Shown here: positions 11,700 through 22,712 of the stretch, one piece after another
How positions within the stretch are numbered: position 1 is the stretch's first letter
Layout of the letters: each line of letters begins with the position of its first letter
From: Heracleum sosnowskyi
Lineage: Eukaryota > Streptophyta > Magnoliopsida > Apiales > Apiaceae
Direction: 5' to 3'
DNA length: 64,000 nt
Assembly: GCA_030848705.1 (NCBI GenBank)
Contig: CM061239.1
Location: 88,270,363 to 88,334,362 of the forward strand
The notes under the pieces: model-generated
Databases searched by the model: none
The model's input: the letters and a program-made list of their open reading frames with translations, nothing else
What the model was told of the DNA's origin: nothing
Translations under genes and position numbers: made by a program

Positions 11700-13941
11700 A
11701 TGTCTACAACTCAGAAAGTTGGTACTGTCAAAATCCCCATGTCCAGCAAGGATTATTATCCTATGTGGAAGAAGAAAATGCTCCTGTTTCTTCAAGTTGC
11801 TAATGTTAAATATCTAGGAGTGCTGAAGAATGGTCCTAAAGTTCCTATGATAGCGGAGGAAGAGCAGATAGAGAATGATGTTGTCACTCGAGCTGCTAGG
11901 ATGTTTCCTAAGGATCCCAAGGACTTCACTCCTGATGAGAAAGAGGATGCTACACTGGATGCCTGTCTACAGTTGATACTGGTTGATTGTCTTGATCCTA
12001 TCATGCATAATCATGTCCTAAACTGTGCTACTGCTAAACACATTTGGGACACAATAGAGATAATCAATGAGGGGACAGAGGAAGTAAGAGAGAATAAGCT
12101 GGAAATTCTCACCTCTTCATATGAGCATTTCAGATCAAACCCTAGTGAAGGTATCTCTGAGGTTTTTGAGAGATATAACAAATTAATCAATGATCTGAAC
12201 CTCAATGGGAAGCACTACACTATCAAGGAGATTAACAAGAAGTTCCTCCTGACACTTCCAATTCATCTGGAGCACAGAATATCTACAATCAGAGAAGCAA
12301 GAGATCTTAGAGAGATTTCTCTGGAAAGACTCTATGGTTTTCTGAAAACCTATGAGCTGGAACAGATTCAACAGAAGGAGATATATGGAACTGGAAAGAT
12401 AGTTGGTACTTCAACTGCATTGACAACAAAAGTCCCACAGAAACTGGAAGTAAAGGTTGTTCAACCTTCCAGTGCTAAAGTGGATGTTATTGATGCTGAA
12501 TTTGGTTTAACATCCATTGATCAATCTGGTGGTGACTTTTATTCTTTGGAAGAACTTGATCATCTGGAGGATGGTGATTTGGCAATGATAATGAGGAAGT
12601 TTGGCAAGTTCAGATTCAGAAGGAATCTCAATCTTAAGTTCAAGCCCAGGTTTCAGAGAGGTGGTTCCTCATCTACAAATAGCACAAGGGGTGGCTATAA
12701 AACTGGAACTGTGGAAAGAAGCACAATCAGGTGCTACAATTATAATGAGTTGGGTCACTTTGCTACTGAATGTAAAAAGCCAAAGCAAGTGAGAAGGAAC
12801 TCATTTGATTCTAGCAAGAAGAATAAGATTGGGAAAGCTTATGTTGCTGAAGGAAAGAGTTGGGATGATACTGATAGTGATGAAGAAGCCGGTGAAATTG
12901 GAAACCTTGCTTTAATGGCTAATGAGGCAAGCACTTCATCAACATACATGTCAGAGGTAAAGTTTTACTGATACTGAAATGATCTATCATCTTAGTACTA
13001 CTGTTTCTTGTGCACGTAGAGAAAATGATAGAATAATTCTTTTGAACACATCCCTTGAAAAGGAGATAAAAGAATTAAAACTTGTGCATGTTAATCAGGA
13101 TGAACTAACTAAGAAAATAGCATTTCTTGAGAATAGGGTTAAATGTTATATTCAACTGGAAACCATTCTTAAGGATCAGATTAGTGAACTTAAGGTCAAG
13201 GCTAATGCTTACTATAACTCTTGTAAGACTGCTAAAGAAATCATCAATAAACAAAGTATTGGTCATACTGTAGGAATAGGGTATGACTATAATGACTCTA
13301 TTGGTGAATTAAGCATAAATACCCCTAATCGAGCCAGTGTTGAAGAAAGGGGTATACCAAATGTGCTTAAGGGTATTGATAAACCTTTCTTTAGAGAGTC
13401 CCAAGCAGGACCTCTGAATGAATACTCTATCATCATTGAAGATGAGATACGTATGGAGGATCTTGCTTTTGAACTTGCTTAGTCCAAAAAGTGTAAGTCT
13501 GACAAACCAGTCAAAGTTGTTTCTGCAACGAAGACTAAGTCAGACATTCATAAAGTGGATCAAAACAACTGTAAAACTGACATGCCTGCTATTAATCTTT
13601 CTCATAAAGCATATGGTGTGGTTAATTCCATGTCTTGTGCTTTCAATGTTATGTATGCTTATTTTAATAGTAAGCATGTATCTGATAATAAGACTGCTCC
13701 ACGTCAACATGTTAATAATAAGAAGCATGTTAGATCTAATACTACTAGTCCTCCAAAGACTAGAGTGGATCCATTTATCCCTAAGCCTATTCAGAAATGT
13801 GTTAAGGCTGGCTATAAATGGAAATGCTCTTTTGTGAAAGAGGTTTATGTAGTTAAGGTTAAAGATGTTGTTTTGCCTGACAAAGGCCAGTTCATTAAGT
13901 ATGCCGGACCCAATCAAGTTTGGGTTTCTAAGAAGGTCTAA
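11700..13941 (+). pseudogene. copia gag of element B, broken
   Basis: It starts at ATG 11700, about 100 bp after the LTR, with the copia gag opening (PMSSKDYYPMWKKKMLLFLQ). The zinc knuckle that should bind genomic RNA reads CYNYNELGHFATEC: the second cysteine of the CCHC box is tyrosine. The first frame stops at 12971. Coding-like sequence resumes in another frame from 12979, with a heptad-like stretch (RENDRIILLNTSLEKEIKEL). It then has TAG at 13480-13482 and ends at TAA 13939-13941 just before the protease. An intact version would be a long gag of about 740 residues. Element C keeps the equivalent ORF open. Confidence 0.85.
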
Positions 13942-16900
13942 TCAATTTGATACTGCAGGGTGTGGAACAGGTAAACAGTGTTATGTGGGTTCTTGACAGT
14001 GCATGTTCAAGGCATATTACCGGAGATAGAGCCCTGCTATCAAATGTGGTTGAGAAAGCTGGCCCAGGAGTTACCTTTGGAGATAAAAACAAGGGTATTA
14101 CCAGAGGATATGGCTGTTTGAAGTTTGGAAATGTTATCATTCAAGATGTATCTATTGTGGAAGGTCTGAAGTTCAATCTTCTCAGCATCAGTCATTTCTG
14201 TGACAGAGGATATGATGTTTCCTTTGAGAAAGATAGATGTCAGATCCTTCACAAGAAGAATGGAAAGCCTGCTCTTCAAGGAGTAAGGAAAGGTGACTTG
14301 TTCATAGCCAATCTGCACTCTGGATCCAAAGATGAAGTAACTTGTTTTTATGCTAAAGCTTCATCAGATGAAAGTTGGCTATGGCACAAGAAGATGTCTC
14401 ACCTTAACTTCAAAACCATGAACTCTTTAGTCAAGAGGGAATTGGTTAGAGGTTTGCCTCAGATGGGATTTACACAGGAAGGACTGTGTGAGGCTTGTCA
14501 GAAAGGAAAGTCAAAGAAAGCTTCTCACAAGGGCACTGACACATCATCAATAACTGAACCACTTCAGCTACTGCACATGGATTTGTTTGGTCCAGTTAGT
14601 ATGATGTCCATGTCAAAGAAGCGGTATGCACTTGTGATTGTTGATGACTATTCCAAATATACTTGGGTTTTATTCCTACATTCCAAGGATGAGACCCCAC
14701 ATATGGTGATTGATCATATAAAGTTGATTGAGCTGGATTCAAGATTCCATGTTAGAGCTATAAGGTCAGATAATGGAACTGAATTCAAGAATGCAGTCCT
14801 AAATGACTTTTGTGCAGATAAAGGAATAACAAGACAGTACTCTACCCCTAGAACTCCTCAACAGAATGGAGTGGTGGAAAGGAAGAATTGTACCTTGATT
14901 GAAGCTGCTAGGACTATGTTAAGTGAATCAAGACTTCCAATGTACTTTTGGGCTGAAGCTGTGAACACTGCTTGTTATACTCAGAATCGAACTTTAATCA
15001 ACAAGGATTTAATGAAGACTCCTTATGAGATCATGAACAACAAGAAACCAAATCTCAAATACTTTCATGTATTTGGAGCAAAATGTTTTGTGCTTAAGGA
15101 TGACAATGTGAAACTTGGCAAGTTTGAGGCTAAGGCACAAGAAGCTATTTTTATTGGTTATTCCAGAAGATCTTACAGGGTGTACTTGATTGATGGTCAC
15201 CATGTGAAAGAAAGTGTCAATGTAACATTTGATGACACTAAACTCCCTAGTATCCAAACAGAAGACTCGTCTGAGAAACTGAAGTTTGATAACTTGCCAG
15301 ACTCAGATTCAGATGATGTAGCCCCACCTGAGAATGTTGCAGGTAATGACAATAACAATGATGATAATAATCCTGGTGGTGGTGGTGGAAACATTGGTAA
15401 CAATGGAGATACCACTAACACTGTAGAAGAATCATCAAGGCAATCAGGCAATAACTCAGGGGGAGGAAATGAAGGATCAACTAGTCACTCAAAAATCAAA
15501 GTAAATTTCAAGGCGAATCATCAAGATCAAATCTTCCAAGACAGACTATATGGAATAGAGCTCATCCCTTTGAGTTGATCATTAGTGATCCTGATGTTGG
15601 AGTTAAAACTAGAAGTGCTACTCAGAATGAATGTCATTATTCAGGGTTTTTATCTGAGTTGGAGCCAAAGAAAACTGAGGAAGCACTGACTGATCCAGAT
15701 TGGGTGATTGCTATGCAAGATGAACTCAATCAATTTGAACAACAGCAAGTCTGGAAGCTGGTACCCAGACCAAAGAACAAGAAAGTAGTTGGTACAAGAT
15801 GGGTATACAGAAACAAGCTAGATGAAGATGGCATTGTTACAAGGAACAAGGCAAGACTGGTTGTTCGAGGGTATTCACAAGCTGAAGGCATTGATTATGA
15901 TGAAACCTATGCACCAGTGGCTAGACTTGAGGCCATCAGGATGTTCTTAGCATTTGCAGCTTACTCCAATTTTAAAGTCTATCAAATGGATGTTAAGAGT
16001 GCATTCCTGAATGGTGAGCTAGATGAAGAAGTGTATGTGGAACAACCCCCTAGGTTTGAAAATCAGGAGCTGCTGGACTTTGTGTACTTTCTCTTCAAGG
16101 CTATCTATGGTCTCAAACAAGCCCTAAGAAAATGGTATGACACTATCTCTGGTTTTCTTTTAGAAAATGGTTTTGTTAGAGGTATCATAGACAAAACTCT
16201 TTTTTCAAAGAAACACAAAAGTGATATGATATTAGTCCAAGTCTATGTGGATGACATCATATTTGGGTCTACTAATGATGATCTCTGTAAAAGATTTGCT
16301 AAGCTAATGCAGAGTAAGTTTGAAATGAGTATGATGGGTGAGCTGAAGTTCTTTCTTGGATTACAAGTAAGTCAAAGGTCAAATGGTATATTTATTTGTC
16401 AATCCAAGTATCTCAAAGAACTCCTCAAGAAGTATCACATGGAGGATTCAGCATCAGCAAGGACTCCATCTTCAACAGCAGTCAAACTTGGAGCTTGTGA
16501 TAACTCTATCAAGGTAGATGTTACAAGCTATAGAGGTATGATTGGCTCCTTACTCTATCTTACTGCAAGTAGACCAGATATTATGTATGCTACATGCTTG
16601 TGTTCAAGGTTCCAAGCGGACCCTAGAGATTTACATCTCGTTGCTGTTAAAAGAATCTTGAGATATCTTAAGGGTACACCTAATTTAGGTATCTGGTACC
16701 TTAAAGATTCTGGTTTTAATCTTGTTGGATATACAGATTCTGATTATGTAGGTAGTGTTGTGGATAGAAAGAGTACCTCTGGGAGTTGTCAATTCCTAGG
16801 AGGTAGATTGATTTCCTGGTATAGCAAGAAACAGCAAACAGTTTCCAATTCAACAGCAGAAGCTGAATATATTGCTGCTGTAAGCTGCTGTGCTCAGATC

Positions 16901-17038
16901 TTATGGATAAGGAATCAATTGAAGGACTATGGCTTTGCATTAGACAAAATTCCTATTTTGTGTGATAATACAAGTGACATAGCAATCTCCAACAACCCTG
17001 TTCAGCACTCGAGAATGAAGCACATTGATATCAGGTAG
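13932..17038 (+). pseudogene. copia pol of element B (protease, integrase, RT, RNase H), broken
   Basis: The protease motif is WVLDSACSRHITGD: the usual Asp-Ser-Gly active site reads Asp-Ser-Ala. The integrase keeps its HHCC zinc site (WLWHKKMSHLN ... CEACQKGK), the first Asp in HMDLFGP, the second in RSDNGTEF and the Glu of GVVERKN. A frame change between about 15480 and 15575 separates integrase from RT. RT has YVDDIIFGS, and RNase H has TDSDYVGS and STAEAEYIA. The end is cut at KHIDIR followed by TAG at 17036-17038, short of the usual end, and the sequence jumps into the middle of the third ORF. Pol frame is open only from 13932 and overlaps the gag end by about 10 bases in the -1 frame. 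Confidence 0.88.
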
Positions 17039-17044
17039 AACTGT

Positions 17045-19879
17045 TTAGGGAAACCAGATTTGAAACCTCTCCAACCACATATACTAAATTCTACACCAGG
17101 CTTGATGTCTCATCCAAATTCCTCAACATTCTTGTTCTTGTTTCACCATTGATGAGTCAATTCATTAATCTTCCTATCTTTGGTGAACAAGTTCTTCAGC
17201 CACATTCAGTTCCACTACAGGTAGTTATTCCTAACCCTGGATCTTCTTCTGGTACAATAATTGAAACCCAAGTGGTTGTTAGGGCTGACCCAGAGATTGT
17301 AGAACCACAATTTCTGACCCAGTTCATAGAGCCAAACAGAGAGTCAAACACTTCTGACCAATAACCTGAGCCAAATGTTCAAACCAGTCAAAGAAGATTT
17401 AGTGATGTAAATACAATGAGTGTTCCCACAGCTCTGTCTCCACCCTTAAAGAAAAGAAAAACCTATAGGGAGGCATATGTAAGCCCATCTGTATCCTCTC
17501 AAAAGGATATGGACATTGATATGGCCACTGAACAGTCTCTGGAGACATCCTCTCAACAAGATGAATCTATTGAAATTCGCCATCGGGCCATGGCATCCTG
17601 TACTGAGTCAAACACTCTCCCATTACTCACAATGGGAGAAGATATCCAAATAGATGATTCTCAGGACACTATGCAAGGAGAGCACTTTAATTTTGATTTT
17701 GAAACAGTGCCTACCATAGTTACGGTAGAAGTGCCTTCACAGGCATCAGAGGGAAAATCTGATTCTTTGCCACCAATAATAGAATCATTTTCTCCCCTCC
17801 CAGAGGGAACATCTTGGCTCCTCTAAAGGATTTTTCACTCACAGTTTATACTGGAGAAAGTGAAAGGCAACCAGGTGAGTTTGTCACTGAAGCAATTCAG
17901 TTTACAATGTCAAATATTTTGACAGACTCAACCAGGGATTGAGATTTGCGAACTCTCATTGCACCACCACTGACCTCTCTTGAAGGGGCTAGGGTGATTT
18001 CTTATGCAGGTACATCCTCTGAAAACATGGACAAACAATTAGTTGTGAGAGATGAGAGTCAAACACATAGTGATACACAAGCACATGAGTTGAGTGAAAC
18101 ACCACTGAGAGAAATTGAAGTGAGTGCACACACTGACACAAACACTGCTTTGTTGTTGAACCAGCTAGATGATCTACAGAAAAAGTTACAAGAAACCCAG
18201 GCTGAAAACAATCTTCTCAAGCACAAGTGGTTGCACAATCTTCCACCTCTGTATCTAATCAGCTGGGTACTGTCAAGGATGATCTGGAAGGACTGAAGAG
18301 TACCCTGCTCCCGAAGATGAATGTCATCCAACAATCTCAAGTACTAGTGGCTTCAGACATTTCTGATTTAACAACGTCAAATGCTCAGATTTCAGAAAGT
18401 GTCAAGGAGATTGCTGCCATTTCTACCAAGGTGGACTTTATTATGCAAATAGCTGATGAAAATCAAACGTTTAATGAAGAAAGGATGTTAAGGATAGAAG
18501 GAGGAATGGAGCATCTGAATGAAGGTATGAAGCACTTGTACAATATGATAAAGAACTCACATCAACCTACAGCACAACAAAGAACATTCTTTGAGGGAGA
18601 TGATGAAGATAAGGATGATGATGTTAATGAAGGAGGTGATAGAGGAGAAAGGAGAGATAAGGAGAACTTCTGAGGTGAATCCTAGGGCTTCCAAAGCTCA
18701 ATATGTAGAGGATTCCTCAACTAAGGGGGAGAAGGAGAAGAAAGGAGAAAGAGAAGCTGGAGGAGCTTCTGGAGTTGGAAAAGATAAAGGGAAAGGTAAA
18801 CAATCACTGGAGGATACTGTCTTTGATGATTCCTACTACTACCACGGTGAACATGATGACTTCCAATTTGACACATCTGGTGATTTGGAGAAGACCATAC
18901 CTGAAGAAGCTTTTGGTGAGGAGGAGGTTAAAGAGGCATCCAACTTTGATGATTGGGAAGATGAAGCTGATTTATACACACCTGACCCTTTGTTTCAAAA
19001 TGAGTTAAAGAAGCAGCAGGCAGAGTTAAGGAGAAAGGAAGATGAAAATGCCAAGGTCTCCGACATCATATCTCAAAGGCTAAAGATTCAAAAGGCTGAA
19101 CATGAAGACAAACAACGTCTTCATAGTATTCATGTCAAAGAAAGGAGATTGGATGTTAGGATGAAGCAAGGAAGCAAGTGGGACAAGGCAAGAGAGATGT
19201 TTGATATCCCTCAAAGAGGCACAAACAATGATGTTACTTTTCTGAAGTTACTTGAGAAGATCAGAACTGTTAATCCGGACAACTCATTATACATGAAGGC
19301 ATTGAAGGAAGATATCATAAGGATTACATCTGTATTTGATCAAGTGAGGCAAGAACTGTATATCTATGTGTCAAGTGCTCTTGAAGGGTCATTCACCATA
19401 TCTCTTGACCTCCTACAAAGAAGATCTCTCTCTGAATTGTGGATTCTTATGAGTAAGGTAAAGAGATCTTCATGCTTGAATGAGCTTCTATATGACCGGC
19501 TGAGAGATTTTGCAATGAAGGCCAACCCTCAAGTTGTACACTTCCCGTATGAAATCAAAATCTATAGAGGTACAACTTTAGAGACTGTGAGGCTGGATCC
19601 TGATTCTTTGAAGCTATAGACTGCAATGCAACTGGTGAAGTTGGAGAATCTTCTGAGAACTTCTGGGTTTACTACTGTAGAGAAGTCAGAATTTCTGATA
19701 TGATTTCAGACTACTGCACGGAGAAAGTTCCAAGGTATGCTCAGATGAAGAACAGATTGAAGAAGATCACCACTCAACCAGTAATGCCAAGTGGTGTGGT
19801 TTCTGAAAGTGATTGTGTCCTTGACAAAGATCTTCTAGTCACCTTGCAAGAAGCTGAAGAAGGTGAAATTAGAGACTAA
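17045..19879 (+). pseudogene. third ORF of copia element B, fragmented
   Basis: Coding-like sequence in successive frames: about 17045-17826 (with TAA at 17362), 17946-18296, 18227-18673, 18591-19619 and on to about 19879. It shares with A and C a proline-rich basic patch (LSPPLKKRKTYREAY), then a block with SQQDESIEI and SCTESN, then acidic and lysine-rich coiled-coil-like stretches. The N-terminal domain seen in A (IYPRF motif) is missing, consistent with a deletion at about 17037. No function can be assigned. Confidence 0.65.
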
Positions 19880-20131
19880 GACATGATGTAGTTAGCTCAA
19901 TTTGTAAATGTTATATGTTTAGAGCTAGGTAAATCAAGATAGGAAATTGTATCATTTGTTCAGTCTAGAGGAACATCTATCTTGTATTTATCTTTACTCT
20001 TTGAATCTGGAAATTGTTATATTTAATCCAGAACTTTTTATTATTATTTGTTTGGCTCTTAAAAGTCTTATCTTTTCTTGTTTTAGTTGAGTTATCCTCT
20101 AGAGGTATTTGGTTGTTATTGTCTAACAAAC

Positions 20132-20144
20132 AAATAGGGGAGAT
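20132..20144 (+). other. polypurine tract of element B
   Basis: AAATAGGGGAGAT just before the LTR start TGAAAGG. One purine-tract base differs from that of A and C. Confidence 0.7.
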
Positions 20145-21405
20145 TGAAAGGCATATGTATAGGCCTATTTGTAAACACCGAGTATTCTACTCAATTTTAA
20201 TTAAGATGTAATAAGTAAATAATAAAAATCAAATGTCACAGGAATCTCAGAAGATTATATCTGTCAAAGAATGAAGATTAAAGTCATCTACAGACTTGAA
20301 GTGATTCTACATTGAAAGAAGATCAATTTGCTGATCAAGCCTCAGTGAAGTATTCAAGCTCAATGGGTTTATTAAAGTGACAGAGATTTCAAGTGGTGAC
20401 AACAAAAGATACTGGTTACAGAGTTCTTGAATGAAAAGGAAGTGAATCACTGCTTAAAGTCAAATAGATAAAGAACAGACATTGTCGTTAGTCACTCATG
20501 AACCAGACAGTACATTGAGTGTCAACGTACTATTATGTTTATTCTTTATCTAAGTTTTAAGTGATTCTGAAATTAACTGAGAAGTCAACTAATTCTATTT
20601 ATTCTCTTATAAATAATTAATACTATTAAGTAAATTATTTATTAAATTAATTCTGTAAAAAATTAATTTAATACATAATTTATTTAGTTAATTATTTAAA
20701 TTAGAATAAAAATGAACTAGGAAAACTTAGGTTTAAACTAAGAAGACTCTGTTTTTTAAACTAGGAAGACTCACAAGTGAGTCTTCCCGAAAGTCTTCCA
20801 AGTGTAAAAGAATTGTTTTCCTGCAAGTCTTCCAAGGCAAAATTCCATTTTGTCAGTGGCTTGCACGTGGGTTGAAAACAAAAAGGAATGCATTGGTTTA
20901 TATACAAGACAGAAGACTTGAAGACAACACATTACATCAATTACACAGAACAAAAAGTAAAGACACAGAACCTCAACATTCCATCTTTTGTCTTTATTTC
21001 TTCAACTGTCGAAGCTATTCATTTCCTGTCAGAGAATTAATTCTTGTTTGGTTCTTAACATTAAATTCATAAGAAGTGATTCTCTTGTACTGCTTTGACT
21101 TTCTAGCTGATCATAATCCCTAGATTTTATATCGAACTACTTTTTAGTATTCGATCCTTTTTATTACAAAAATAGATACATTCATGTCGAATTTATTCTA
21201 GGTTTGTTTTATTAAGAACCCTTGTAATCAGTGATCAAATTGTAACACTCGTCAAATTTAATATAAGTTATATTTAACTTGAATATTGTTTCAGTTTTAT
21301 TCCGCATTAATTTGTTATAAATTGTTAAATCTTTAAAAGGACAAATTCGATTAAACGGTATAGTTTGTATTCAACCCCCTTCTACAAACTTATCAGGACC
21401 TAACA
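20145..21405 (+). repeat. 3' LTR of element B
   Basis: 1261 bp, from TGAAAGG to CCTAACA. Its last ~624 bp match the end of the LTR at 10017-11597. The first ~637 bp do not match by eye. G-box CACGTG at 20864-20869 and TTTATATA at about 20898-20905 repeat the promoter arrangement of the other LTR. Confidence 0.8.
20864..20905 (+). promoter_or_regulatory. LTR core promoter with G-box and TATA box (B 3' LTR)
   Basis: CACGTG followed by TTTATATAC at the same spacing as at 11055-11096. The location in the 3' LTR means it could drive transcription into the Helitron DNA to the right. Confidence 0.45.
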
Positions 21406-21739
21406 GTATTTGTTAAAAAAAATACGTTGGCATGTTAAAATATGTAAGATTTTTTAAATAATTAAAAGCATTAAAATAAGTTTTTAAAAAAATAAGTAAG
21501 GGTTGCACCTGATATTTTTTAAAAATAGAGATTTTAGTTAGAACAAATATAAAAGATAATATGTTTTAATTTAAAGGTAATTGCCCATGATATTTTTGGA
21601 AAAGGAGTAGATTTTGTTAGAAAAAGTGTTTTAATTATAAAATACAATCAGTTAGTTACTATTATTATATTATTTATTCAATAGAATAAATGATCGAAAA
21701 CCGAAAACCAAAACTTTCAATGTTTCGACTTTAATAATA
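21406..21739 (-). mobile_element. Helitron fragment, minus strand
   Basis: On the minus strand it starts with TATTATTAAAGTCGAAACAT, close to the 5' end of the Helitron at 61236. It carries the GTGATATTTTTGGAAAA body motif and is cut off by the B LTR at 21405. Its 5' end touches the CTAG end of the next Helitron. Confidence 0.55.
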
Positions 21740-22680
21740 CTAGCTTAAAACCCGTGCGATGCATAGATTGTTAATTGTTATTTTATTATTATTTTTTTAA
21801 TTGTATTTGTTAAAAAAATAAGTAGGCATGTAAAAATAGCTAAACACTTTTAATTAATTAAAAACATTAAAACAAATTTTAAAATAAATAAGTTAGGGTA
21901 TGCTCGTTATATTTTTGGAAAAAGATGGGTTTTAGTATGGAATAATAAAAAATATAACATATATTTAGTTTAAAAAGGTAAATGACCGTGATATTTTTGG
22001 AAAATGAGGTTTTAAAATTTAATAATTTAAAGTATTTAAATACGTTTGAAAATAAATAAGTAAAGGGTTTGTCCGTGATATTTTTTAAAAAAAGAATGGA
22101 TTTTAGTGAGAAAAATAGAAAAAGGCAATTGAAAAAGGCAATTTCCCGTGATATATTTAGAAAATGAGGGACTTTGTTAGAAAAAATCTATAATGTGTTT
22201 TAGCTGAAAAGGTAATTGGTTATAAATAGGTATTTAATTATTTATATTTTAATATTTTTAGTAATTGCATTTGTTAAGAAAAATAAGTAGACATGTTAAA
22301 ATAAGTAAACTTTTAAAAAAATAATTATAATATTAGGTTTAAAAATAAATAACTAAAGGTTTGTCCGTGATATTTTTGGAAAATGAGGGGTTTTAGTAAG
22401 GAAAAATGGAAAAATTAACATATTTTAGTTAAAAAAGGTAATTGCCCGTGATATATTTGAAAAAAGTAGGGGAATTTGTTAGCAAAATAATGTATTTTAG
22501 GTGAAAAAGGTAATTGGTTATAAATAGGTAATATTATTATTTAATAATATATTTCTATAAATGAGTAAGGTTAATTAGGTAAAAAACGAAGTACAATTAA
22601 GTACGGGCAATTAGGTAAAATCACAACATACCATACCGATCGACCAAACTTTTAATGTTTCGTCTATTATATAATAGTAT
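21740..22680 (-). mobile_element. non-autonomous Helitron, minus strand
   Basis: The 3' end on the minus strand is CTAG (21740-21743), preceded by a weakened hairpin (ATGCATCGCACGGG). The 5' end is near 22680 (TATTATATAATAGACGAAAC). The body consists of degenerate repeats around CCCGTGATATTTTTGGAAAA. It is the same family as the plus-strand element at 62459-63340. There is no coding capacity, so it depends on a Rep/helicase elsewhere. Confidence 0.65.
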
Positions 22681-22701
22681 TGATTGATTGATTGATTGAT
22701 A
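22679..22701. repeat. (TTGA)n microsatellite
   Basis: About five tandem TTGA units at the 5' border of the minus-strand Helitron. Confidence 0.85.
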
Positions 22702-22712
22702 GTATAAATACA

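Larger units (their letters stand above)
10017..21405 (+). mobile_element. Ty1/copia retrotransposon B (SIRE-like), decayed
   Basis: Order is LTR, primer-binding site, gag, protease, integrase, RT, RNase H, third ORF, polypurine tract, LTR. This integrase-before-RT order defines Ty1/copia. The LTRs over 1.2 kb, long gag and ORF after pol fit the SIRE/Maximus lineage. The coding part has several stops and frame changes and a deletion near 17037. There is no target duplication to test, because the left side is fused to element A. The right flank starts GTATT. Confidence 0.85.

Noticed and set aside
17149..19619. Calling the third ORF a retroviral envelope
   Set aside because: No signal peptide, transmembrane anchor or fusion-like region is visible in any of the three copies; position alone is not enough.
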